A stretch of 8,582 bases of DNA from Thermoplasmata archaeon (GCA_021831005.1 JAKBNO010000089.1:1-8582), one strand, 5' to 3'; counted from the stretch's first letter, positions 1 to 6,089 are shown. Notes: generated by a model not told the origin, from the sequence alone. Program-made: numbers and translations.

Positions 1-118
1 ATTGTTCTGAAAATCTGGCATTCATTTCAGGGTCGGGGAAGTAAGAGAAATCGTAGGAAGAGTAGGTTAGCCTATTCTCTTGGTCTGGCCCTAATTCACG
101 CGGATTAGCGACTGGCAA
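1..118 (-). CDS. possible 5' part of an unidentified gene, runs off the left edge
   Basis: Reading leftwards on the minus strand, one frame stays open from an in-frame TGA just upstream (about 130-132) to the window edge, about 39 codons from a possible TTG start at 118-116. The predicted peptide looks protein-like, with stretches such as ANPRELGPDQENRLTYSSYD and FSYFPDPEMNARF, and it prefers TTC and TAC codons as the confident genes here do. I do not recognise a family. There is no Shine-Dalgarno sequence or clear TATA box in front of the TTG, and the only in-frame ATG lies about 31 codons further in. It could be the true N-terminus of a gene, a decayed remnant or chance. The plus-strand frame over the same bases is also open but encodes an implausibly basic peptide. 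Confidence 0.25.
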   Translation of the reverse strand, partial: MPVANPRELGPDQENRLTYSSYDFSYFPDPEMNARFSEQ

Positions 119-399
119 ATTTACACTTCATTTCTCAATTTCAGGCGATTTCACTTGAATGACCAAACCAAGACTGTTCGTTTCTAAACAAGACAGTATT
201 GAACTGGTGAAAGGGGAGTTGCAGTTCCATTGTTGACTGAAGAAAGCACGAATGTAGGCACAGATGAAATGCAGGATTGCTGGAGTCTTCTTTTCGAGTC
301 CACCTCTAGGATTCCAGGAAAAAGGGCCAAGGCGAGAATTTATGATGCGAGTTCGAAAGGTACCAACCAAGCTAATGAAATTCAAAAAAGTCTTGATAA
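119..399. other. stretch without a supportable gene, downstream of tRNA-Glu
   Basis: I see no convincing protein or RNA gene here. Long frames exist on both strands, but each runs straight through the tRNA gene and neither has a good start signal. The plus-strand frame opening with TTG at 230 is moderately protein-like before it enters the tRNA. The stretch lies 3' of a tRNA gene, a common insertion site for mobile elements, but I found no repeat of the tRNA 3' end and no integrase-like sequence in the window. Confidence 0.4.
384..389 (-). terminator. T-tract terminator of tRNA-Glu
   Basis: Six A residues on the plus strand give a T6 run on the minus strand, beginning about 11 nt past the 3' end of the tRNA. 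There is no preceding hairpin. Archaeal RNA polymerase commonly terminates at such oligo-T tracts after tRNA genes, so this is the likely end of the tRNA transcript. Confidence 0.5.
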
Positions 400-474
400 T
401 GCTCCGGCCGGGATTTGGACCCGGGTCGTGGGATTGAGAGCCCCATATGCTTGGCCGGTCTACACTACCGGAGC
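400..474 (-). tRNA. tRNA-Glu (anticodon CTC)
   Basis: The minus strand folds into a full cloverleaf. The acceptor stem GCTCCGG (474-468) pairs with CCGGAGC (407-401), with discriminator A at 400. The D arm is closed by GTGT/GCAT, using wobbles. The anticodon stem TGGGG/TCCCA encloses the loop CTCTCAA, so the anticodon is CTC, reading GAG. The variable loop is four bases (CGAC) and the T stem is CCGGG/CCCGG. The acceptor, D-loop and T-stem sequences strongly resemble archaeal tRNA-Glu. CCA is not encoded and there is no intron. One oddity is the T loop TCCAAAT, which has C at position 55 where U (made into pseudouridine) is nearly universal. A second tRNA-Glu (TTC) reading GAA would be expected elsewhere in the genome. 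Confidence 0.95.
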
Positions 475-490
475 TAAGCTTAATCCAATG

Positions 491-501
491 AAAATATAAA
501 A
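491..501 (-). promoter_or_regulatory. TATA box of tRNA-Glu
   Basis: The minus strand reads TTTTATATTTT, a close match to the archaeal TATA box. Its centre lies about 22 nt upstream of the first tRNA base, so transcription should start at or within a few bases of the mature 5' end. No other gene starts nearby on this strand, so the box can be assigned to the tRNA. Confidence 0.7.
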
Positions 502-602
502 CATCTCTCAATGAACAGAACTCAGGCATAGTGCAGTATTGAGTAAGTTCAGTTCCTTCGAGAACGGCTTACCACAAGATTTGCGTTGACCTATTGAAGT
601 GA

Positions 603-2942
603 CTAGAGTGCGAATTCAATCTTGCCGTCTTTCACGAAGTAATTGTTGGAGACTGCAACGTCTTCATAGATCTTGAGTCCCTTCTCAGAAACTGTCATTC
701 TCGAACCTTTGGAGAGAATCCTGAATTCCTTAATCCTGTCACCCTTCTCTCTTAGGAATTGTACTATCGCAGATTCATTATCATCATCGCTCTGCGTACT
801 GAACTTGACAATTTCGATTGGTGGAACTGTTGTGGGAGGAGATTTAGTCTCACGAATCTCCAAAGGATTTGTCTTTGAAATCCTTCCCGTCATCATTGAA
901 ACTCTCTCTATAGCCTCAGACCGCTCTTTTGTCCCGCTCTCCTTCCACAGGGATATGGTTGTCTGCAATACTGAGAGAGGGTCATCTCCCTTTTTGGCGG
1001 ATCTTTCGTCCTTCAGGTCTTTTTCAGATACTATTACGTGCAAGTCGTTTTTGGCCCGAGTAAATGCTACATACATTATTCTCGATTCTTCGTTCATGGA
1101 GAAGCTGTGTCTTTCAGTCCTGCCAATTATCTTCTTGCTTGGAGAGCTGATGAAATCTTTGTCTCTCTTCGGAACGATTCCCGAATATTCATCTGAGTAA
1201 TACTTATCCCTGTCAACTCCCGGACGGAAATCATAAACTATTACCGTGGAGAATTCTAGTCCTTTGGCTTGGTGAATTGTCATTACCTTTACTCTCGTTT
1301 GGTCTTGAAGAAGATCCTCGATGGGTCCACTTTCCTTACTTTCACTGGCGTTCAACAGCCACTCCGCAAGCGAGTATGGAGAACCACCATAAGCGGTCAC
1401 GTGGGAGGAGATGAGCTCGAGAATTCTATAGAGTCGGCTGACTCTTTCACTTCCGCCATTAGTACCAAGCAGGTTGGAGATGTAGCCTTCTTTAGAAAGA
1501 ATCTTGCTGAGCAAGAAATCAATTCGCTCGATTTTCAAATCCTCACGATATCGGCCGAGTCTACTCTCTATAATCTCGTCGAACTTGTCCTTGGACCTCA
1601 TAAGTTCTGTAACGTTCATGTGAAACAGGGGCGAAAATAACAGTGACACTTGAGCGACCCGATCTCCAGGATCTGAAAGGTAACGGACGAGTGAAAGCAC
1701 GTCCTTACCCTCTTGCGACTTCAGTATCGACTCCCCAGAAATGAGGACGCAATTGATACCTTCCTGTTTCATGTATCTTTTCAGATTGAAGAAGTCTGAA
1801 GAAATTCTGCTAAGTACTGCTATGTTTCCAGGAAGTTCTCCTTCTCTTATTCGCGCCTTTATGACTTCTGCAACAGCTGAGAGTTTATCCTCAACGATGT
1901 ATAGATAAGCACCTCCTTCCTTCTCTGAGAGACCCTCCATCTGTTCGTATTCCATCAAGGAAGGAAAGAACTTATTGAAAAAAGAAATGAGATTCTTATC
2001 GCTTCTCCTGTTTGTCTTCAAGCTGACCTGGTTTGAGATGCGGTCAGAGAACCTTCTCTGAGCTCCAGGATGCGCACCACGAAATGAATAGATACTCTGG
2101 TTTAGATCGCCAACCACGAAGAAGGAAGATCCAAATTCCCAGAATTTTTCAAATATCGCGATCTGCAGTACATCGGTATCTTGAAATTCATCCACAAGGA
2201 TGTAGCTGTACTTCTTTGCAATCTCTTCCCCCTTTGTCTCCATTATCTTAAGAGTGTAAAGTAACAGATCGTCGAAGTCCATTACTCGCCCCTTCTGCTT
2301 GATATCCTGGTAACTCGTAACAAATGAAGAGAGGAGGGACAACAAGTCGGGTATGAGAGATATTCTCAATTTGGATGAGATCTCTTTTCTTACGCTTTCG
2401 TCGAAAACGTCCTTTGAGTATTCGGTAAAGAATGCCCCGTTCGTGAACACCATGAAATCAAGGTATCCTTTCTGAGATTCCATAATGTCGGTGCAGTCCC
2501 TAATGATCTGCTCAACGTCTGTTTCGAATTCGTCTAATATTCTGTTGAGTATGAAACCATCCTCGGTTACTCCTTTCTCGTTTCTAATCCCAATTATGAA
2601 GTTTCTTATACTCTTCTCCAGGAGGTTGAAAGATTCTAGTTCGTCCATCACTCTGAAATACCAAGGTATTCCAATTTCTGCCCCATACTTTCTCACAATT
2701 TTCGAACAAAAGTTGTGTATCGTTCCCACGTTGGAAGTCGGGAGTTTTCTTATGAGATCTAATTTCCCCTCCTTCAGTGCCCTCTTCTTCAGTCTATCAA
2801 TAAGTTCTTCAGATGCCCTGTCTGTGAAGGTGATGGCAACTACAGTATCGGTTCCCTCATCTTCCATCAACTTATAGCACTTGTTTATTAGAGTCTCCGT
2901 TTTACCCGATCCGGGAACTGCAGACACAAAATCTCCGGTCAA
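603..2942 (-). CDS. UvrD/AddA-type superfamily 1A DNA helicase (AddA-like subunit)
   Basis: An ATP-driven 3'-5' DNA translocase/helicase, probably the motor of a complex with the AddB-like protein encoded just upstream. Residue numbers count from the longer GTG start at 3005 (800 aa). Motifs in order: I (Walker A) AVPGSGKTETL 29-39; Ia ITFTDRASEEL 58-68; TIHNFC 95-100; II (Walker B) ILVDEFQDTD 269-278; III VVGDLNQSIYSFRGA 297-311; IV with NRRS 332-335; V VKVMTIHQAKGLEF 572-585; VI ESRIMYVAFTRA 640-651. The 2B-type insertion lies between IV and V. No nuclease motifs follow motif VI, so the protein is UvrD-sized, unlike about 1,200-aa AddA. I prefer TTG at 2942 (779 aa): it follows the upstream stop by one base and has GGAGAT six bases ahead. 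The GTG start would overlap the upstream gene by 62 nt. Either start lacks an evident Q motif. Confidence 0.93.
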   Translation of the reverse strand: MTGDFVSAVPGSGKTETLINKCYKLMEDEGTDTVVAITFTDRASEELIDRLKKRALKEGKLDLIRKLPTSNVGTIHNFCSKIVRKYGAEIGIPWYFRVMDELESFNLLEKSIRNFIIGIRNEKGVTEDGFILNRILDEFETDVEQIIRDCTDIMESQKGYLDFMVFTNGAFFTEYSKDVFDESVRKEISSKLRISLIPDLLSLLSSFVTSYQDIKQKGRVMDFDDLLLYTLKIMETKGEEIAKKYSYILVDEFQDTDVLQIAIFEKFWEFGSSFFVVGDLNQSIYSFRGAHPGAQRRFSDRISNQVSLKTNRRSDKNLISFFNKFFPSLMEYEQMEGLSEKEGGAYLYIVEDKLSAVAEVIKARIREGELPGNIAVLSRISSDFFNLKRYMKQEGINCVLISGESILKSQEGKDVLSLVRYLSDPGDRVAQVSLLFSPLFHMNVTELMRSKDKFDEIIESRLGRYREDLKIERIDFLLSKILSKEGYISNLLGTNGGSERVSRLYRILELISSHVTAYGGSPYSLAEWLLNASESKESGPIEDLLQDQTRVKVMTIHQAKGLEFSTVIVYDFRPGVDRDKYYSDEYSGIVPKRDKDFISSPSKKIIGRTERHSFSMNEESRIMYVAFTRAKNDLHVIVSEKDLKDERSAKKGDDPLSVLQTTISLWKESGTKERSEAIERVSMMTGRISKTNPLEIRETKSPPTTVPPIEIVKFSTQSDDDNESAIVQFLREKGDRIKEFRILSKGSRMTVSEKGLKIYEDVAVSNNYFVKDGKIEFAL

Positions 2943-2943
2943 T

Positions 2944-5322
2944 TTACCATCTCCTTTCCTGGACCCTGCATACGCTGAGCAGAGGACAGAATAGTTCGTT
3001 TTCACATTTCCAGAGACTTCCCCCTTCTTTCACAACTGGGTCGAAATCACCGGCAACGAAATCTTCAAGGACAGGGTCAACTATCTCCCTGCACTTTCTT
3101 ACCTGAGCTTCTTCGTTTGGTATAGTGTTGAAGAAACCTGCAGTGTTGAATCCCTCACTTATGTCCCTAAAAGACACATAGGCCGCGGCTCTCACCTTTT
3201 TCTTCAAGATTGACTCCACTCCGAGTTTGTAGAAAAAAAGCTGAATCTTCCCGTGTCTATCATCACAGAGGTCGTTTTTGGGATACCCATACAGCGAGCT
3301 CTTGTAATCTATTATACATAGCCCTCCATTTTCCTCATCTACCCTATCCACGTATCCTCCGATACTTATCTTCTTGTCCCCAAACTCGTAAAAAACTTGT
3401 TGATCTGAAGTAGGAAAATGAAATTCCTTCTGTATTGTTTTTCTACCTAGTTCGAGCGCGTGTTTCACGTCCATCACGAAGAATCTTACCAGTTTACCGT
3501 TAGATATGTACTTGTCTCTGTAGAACTTCAGTGCTTCCGTTCTCGAGTCAAACAATTCCTTGCTTATCTCTGACCTGACAAATGAATCCGCCAACTTACC
3601 AAATTCTGCTGGTGACAGGTTGGTAGAGTAGTATTTTTCGAGAATTTTGTGAGTCATCGATCCGGTTGTCCTTGGGTCCAAGAATTCTCTGGGGGGATCG
3701 ACCTCATCTACCCCCAACATTCCATTAACAAATCCCTTGAAATGGCAGCCTGCGTAATTCTCGATGAACGTCGGATATATTGGTTTCTCCATCCTCACTT
3801 TTATGGCTCCTTCCTCCAGTTGATAAGGATTAACCTTCTTCTGCTCATTTGCTAATTCCCAGGGTGCGATCGGTGTTTGGGGAACAAAGACAACGTCCCT
3901 TGGAATGTACTCCTCCTCCGCCTTCACACCGTCGTAGAACGCAATGGACTCGGTGTAGGATAATTTTTCATCCATCGCTGAGTAACTCAGAGTGACGCTA
4001 TCCGATAGTTTGATGAGTGACGAATATGCATTTTCCATCAGATCCTCAAATGCGTATTCCAGTCCAGTCTTGCTCAGGAAATCTCTGGTTTCTTCTGGGA
4101 GGGCCCTCAGTGAGGATGATGCGTCCATTCCACCTAAATAGACGTTCTCCGCCTCCAGACCTATCAGGTCCAAAGGTTTACCAATCAAGACGTTGGGTTC
4201 ACCAACTATGGTGATCTTTGGTATGAATTTCATCGATTCCATATCATTGATCAACCCGGTAGGATCGTTGGAATAATCTTCAAACGCAGACAGAAGGATC
4301 CTCAGAATCTTGTTTGGATAGTTTCGTTCTCCAAGGTACTTGTTACAGAAATTCATCCACTTCGATACGTCTTGATTGTTATAGGCAACATTTGAAAGGA
4401 ACTCGAGGTCGTCTAGGATATCCCCTTTGATTCTTAATTCGTGGAAAAGAGTCTTCCAGTCATTTATTCCCTTGGTGATGTTCTTGTCATAGCACTCTTC
4501 CTTGATATCATAGATCCTTGATATCTCTATACCTGAAAACGGATTCTCAATAAGGGGGATGACCGATTCATAGCTGAAATTCTCCTCAATACACTTCAAG
4601 GCCGCGATAACAAAATTGTAAGGAACATCGTTTATCAAAACTTCAGAGATGGGAGATGTGACAGTCGGTTTCATCCCATACAACTCCATCTCCTTCACTG
4701 CATTTGCGATGAGATAATCGTCAGGAAACGATATTGCACGTAGGCCTTTCTTTGACACTGAGTCCCTGACGATCCACCTAAGTTCTGCAAAATAGTCTGG
4801 GAACCTTTTCTTCACGACTCTTGCCTCTCTTTTTGAGCCCTTATCGTGACTCCTGAACAGCTTATTGTACGGTTTCAGATAATCTGGCAGGTGAGATACG
4901 TAGTCGGAAGAGAGGTCGTATTTGAGAGGGAATAAGTTCATAAACTCGCTGAAGTCTTCAGCCTCACTCTTGCCAATTTCTGAAATGAGTTTGTAATAGC
5001 GGAGAGTTATCTCACTGAACTTCTCTATCTTCTTTTCTGAAATGTCTTCAGCGACAAGCTTGTGCACTTTGGACGTTTCCCCTGTTATCTTAAGGAAGGT
5101 CTGAAGTACCTTCATCTGGACTAGGTCATCTATTGAGGCACCGGCTTTCAAAAGAGAAATAAGACTCTCCTCTTCAGCCAAAATATTTACACTAACGCTC
5201 AAAGACATTTCTTTGATTAGATCCAATACTCCCTGTGCTTCTACTCCATTGATGACGGAAAAAGCACGTGCAGCTCCACTTGAGTAGAAAACGTGTCTCT
5301 TGTTCTTTCCATCAGCCACCAA
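2944..5322 (-). CDS. AddB-like protein with C-terminal RecB-type PD-(D/E)XK nuclease and putative Fe-S cysteines
   Basis: Likely the nuclease subunit of an AddAB-like helicase-nuclease, 792 aa against roughly 1,160 for bacterial AddB. There is no Walker A motif, so the N-terminal half is probably a helicase-derived scaffold. Residues about 369-465 (TIVGEPNVLIGKPLDLIGLE, then VYLGGMDA and LSYSAMDEKLSYTES) resemble the 2A-like region of AddB/RexB. The nuclease domain follows: YAGCHFKGF 523-531 (C526), GSMTHKILEKY 554-564 (H558), GGYVDRVD 655-662 (D659), IIDYKSS 670-676 (D672, K674) and QLFFY 694-698. Three more cysteines, C773, C779 and C785, lie near the C-terminus. C526 plus these three match the layout of AddB/Cas4-type 4Fe-4S nucleases. 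The start is TTG at 5322 or GTG at 5319, with a possible TATA box about 20-25 nt upstream, so the mRNA may be leaderless. As in bacteria, the addB-like gene precedes the addA-like gene. Confidence 0.87.
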   Translation of the reverse strand: MVADGKNKRHVFYSSGAARAFSVINGVEAQGVLDLIKEMSLSVSVNILAEEESLISLLKAGASIDDLVQMKVLQTFLKITGETSKVHKLVAEDISEKKIEKFSEITLRYYKLISEIGKSEAEDFSEFMNLFPLKYDLSSDYVSHLPDYLKPYNKLFRSHDKGSKREARVVKKRFPDYFAELRWIVRDSVSKKGLRAISFPDDYLIANAVKEMELYGMKPTVTSPISEVLINDVPYNFVIAALKCIEENFSYESVIPLIENPFSGIEISRIYDIKEECYDKNITKGINDWKTLFHELRIKGDILDDLEFLSNVAYNNQDVSKWMNFCNKYLGERNYPNKILRILLSAFEDYSNDPTGLINDMESMKFIPKITIVGEPNVLIGKPLDLIGLEAENVYLGGMDASSSLRALPEETRDFLSKTGLEYAFEDLMENAYSSLIKLSDSVTLSYSAMDEKLSYTESIAFYDGVKAEEEYIPRDVVFVPQTPIAPWELANEQKKVNPYQLEEGAIKVRMEKPIYPTFIENYAGCHFKGFVNGMLGVDEVDPPREFLDPRTTGSMTHKILEKYYSTNLSPAEFGKLADSFVRSEISKELFDSRTEALKFYRDKYISNGKLVRFFVMDVKHALELGRKTIQKEFHFPTSDQQVFYEFGDKKISIGGYVDRVDEENGGLCIIDYKSSLYGYPKNDLCDDRHGKIQLFFYKLGVESILKKKVRAAAYVSFRDISEGFNTAGFFNTIPNEEAQVRKCREIVDPVLEDFVAGDFDPVVKEGGSLWKCENELFCPLLSVCRVQERRW
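2946..2954 (-). promoter_or_regulatory. ribosome binding site that sets the helicase start
   Basis: The minus strand reads GGAGATGGT, followed by AAA and then TTG at 2942-2940. The GGAGAT core sits six bases ahead of the TTG and overlaps the last codons and stop (2946-2944) of the AddB-like gene. This fits translational coupling and supports TTG over the GTG at 3005, which has no comparable site. Confidence 0.5.
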
Positions 5323-5337
5323 TTCCTAAGTTAACGT

Positions 5338-5346
5338 ACAATAAAT
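5338..5346 (-). promoter_or_regulatory. possible TATA box of the AddB-like/helicase operon
   Basis: The minus strand reads ATTTATTGT here, an AT-rich but imperfect TATA box centred about 20-23 nt ahead of the TTG/GTG start choices at 5322/5319. That spacing would give a leaderless or nearly leaderless transcript. An alternative AT-rich site (AAATAAACT) lies near 5372-5380. Confidence 0.35.
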
Positions 5347-5379
5347 CATTTGCCGGTCTTGAGTCTATTCATAGTTTAT

Positions 5380-5390
5380 TTGGTCTGCAA
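5380..5390 (+). repeat. direct repeat copy 1, TTGGTCTGCAA
   Basis: The 11-mer TTGGTCTGCAA occurs here and again at 5690-5700, 310 bp away in the same intergenic region. This copy lies about 40 bp upstream of the putative TATA box of the AddB-like operon. It may be a shared regulator-binding site, or chance. Confidence 0.35.
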
Positions 5391-5545
5391 GTGTTGACTT
5401 TTGTTTGAACTTCGAAATTAATTCCAGTCTTTTTTGGGAAAGGGAGCAGGGGAAATTCCCAGAGGAGTTAAATAACCGCCAATGACGTGGTAATTCGTGA
5501 AACCTTAACCAAGTTAAAGGACCCACAACTTGAGCTATCAAACGG

Positions 5546-5689
5546 ATGAATACAACTAAGGGAGCTTGTCCATTATACTTGGACGAGTTCAGAAGCTCGA
5601 TTCAAAGACAAAGGGACTTATCCTATTCCTATGATAATAATGGTAGAAACTTGGGTTTGTTCAGATACATCAATCCCGGATACTGTTGA
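5546..5689 (+). CDS. possible 47-aa small protein, unrecognised
   Basis: ATG at 5546 opens 47 codons ending in TGA at 5687-5689. The predicted peptide has a natural-looking composition, including CPLYLDEFRSSIQRQRDLSY and a tail FRYINPGYC, with two cysteines near its ends. There is no Shine-Dalgarno sequence and no convincing TATA box 25 nt upstream. An in-frame TGA at 5531-5533 rules out a longer form. Much of the sequence also forms an RNA hairpin (5562-5590), so the bases may be conserved as RNA and not as protein. The segment RDLSYSYD is loosely like NRLTYSSYD in the left-edge fragment of this window. I do not recognise a family, and chance remains quite possible. Confidence 0.2.
   Translation: MNTTKGACPLYLDEFRSSIQRQRDLSYSYDNNGRNLGLFRYINPGYC
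5562..5590 (+). other. RNA hairpin, 11-bp stem and 7-nt loop
   Basis: Bases 5562-5572 (GAGCTTGTCCA preceded by the pairing G) pair without interruption with 5580-5590 (TGGACGAGTTC) around the loop TTATACT. Two of the 11 pairs are G-U wobbles when read as plus-strand RNA (5567 with 5585, and 5564 with 5588). On the minus strand these become A-C mismatches, so the plus-strand transcript should fold better. A competing helix is also visible: AAGCTC at 5593-5598 is the exact complement of GAGCTT in the 5' arm. It could be a structured small RNA, an mRNA element or a chance stem. Confidence 0.4.
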
Positions 5690-5700
5690 TTGGTCTGCAA
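5690..5700 (+). repeat. direct repeat copy 2, TTGGTCTGCAA
   Basis: Second exact copy of the 11-mer, about 60 bp upstream of the TATA box of the small plus-strand gene. The two copies therefore lie near opposite ends of the intergenic region, each upstream of one of the divergent transcription units. Confidence 0.35.
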
Positions 5701-5758
5701 AATTCATTTAGCAGTTGTGATATTGCTGGGAGCAGAATTATTCGAGGTGGCTAAAAGG

Positions 5759-5770
5759 AAATATTTAAAT
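5759..5770 (+). promoter_or_regulatory. TATA box of the small gene at 5796
   Basis: AAATATTTAAAT is a strong archaeal TATA-box match, preceded by a purine-rich stretch (CTAAAAGG) suited to the BRE element. Its centre is about 30 nt upstream of ATG 5796, so the transcript would start just before or at that codon. It overlaps the earlier in-frame ATG at 5769, which therefore cannot be in the mRNA. Confidence 0.65.
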
Positions 5771-5795
5771 GTTACGGATTGATTCTTGCCTACAG

Positions 5796-6089
5796 ATGGA
5801 GGTAAATCGAACCCCTACCAACGCAAATGGTATTGAGACCAAGAAGAAGTTAAGAAAACTCAATATGAGAAAAAATGAGGAGTTCAGATTTCTTTTAGGA
5901 AAGTTGCTTCACGATCTTCCAGAAAGCGTACGAGGAAGTGTTATAGGTTCTGTCTACGCAAAGGCTGCGAAGAACGGAGTTCTTGAAGCAAGGGACTATG
6001 TGTTAGTCAAAAAGAATGAAGGCGTCATTGACGACACCACGAGCAAGCGACTAATAGATCTGATCTACGATTACAGCACATTCCGCTAG
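5796..6089 (+). CDS. small conserved-looking protein of unknown function, 97 aa
   Basis: Starts at ATG 5796, a nearly leaderless position behind the TATA box. The upstream ATG at 5769 lies inside that box and is rejected. The protein has about 25 polar, basic N-terminal residues (with KKKLRKLNMRK) and then a probably helical domain containing LLHDLPESVRGSVIGSVYAK. There are no membrane segments, signal peptide or cysteines beyond the rejected extension. I do not recognise the family. The pattern of Leu-Pro, Val-Arg and then Ala-rich helix ending in Lys-Asn-Gly is loosely like the small PCP_red helical domain found in other proteins, but this is only a resemblance by eye. It is divergent from the AddB-like operon and convergent with the DUF357 gene, sharing a CTAG stop. 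Its function cannot be deduced from context. Confidence 0.75.
   Translation: MEVNRTPTNANGIETKKKLRKLNMRKNEEFRFLLGKLLHDLPESVRGSVIGSVYAKAAKNGVLEARDYVLVKKNEGVIDDTTSKRLIDLIYDYSTFR

Larger units (their letters stand above)
5323..5795. other. divergent intergenic region with hairpin, small ORF and direct repeat
   Basis: About 470 bases separate the minus-strand nuclease/helicase operon from the plus-strand small gene, long for such a compact window. It holds probable promoters at both ends, a stable plus-strand RNA hairpin (5562-5590), a 47-codon ORF around that hairpin (5546-5689), a short bulged hairpin CCTTAAC/GTTAAAGG (5503-5520), a T-rich run (5428-5435) and an 11-bp direct repeat (5380-5390 and 5690-5700). 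I found no tRNA, 5S rRNA or RNase P signature in it. Confidence 0.6.

Noticed and set aside
119..474. Mobile element integrated at tRNA-Glu
   Set aside because: No direct repeat of the tRNA 3' end, no integrase and no terminal inverted repeats are visible in the window.
230..499. 89-codon open frame on the plus strand starting TTG TTG
   Set aside because: Its second half is the antisense of tRNA-Glu, and the start has only a distant GGGGAG. The first 55 codons look moderately protein-like, but not enough to call a gene.
128..529. 133-codon open frame on the minus strand
   Set aside because: It runs straight through the tRNA-Glu gene and its promoter on the same strand, and has no family resemblance.
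673..4214. Several plus-strand open frames of 62-175 codons opposite the helicase and AddB-like genes
   Set aside because: They are shadows of strongly supported genes with conserved motifs on the other strand, and none has start signals.
5450..5460. Short palindrome GGGAAATTCCC as an operator
   Set aside because: Arms of five bases around a single centre base, in a purine-rich stretch, are too short to support without a second copy.
5769..5795. Longer start (ATG 5769) for the small plus-strand gene
   Set aside because: That ATG is inside the TATA box, so it would be upstream of the expected transcription start.
5401..5795. Search for box C/D sRNA, 5S rRNA or RNase P RNA in the intergenic region
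   Set aside because: No correctly spaced C and D boxes and no conserved 5S or RNase P core sequences were found on either strand.
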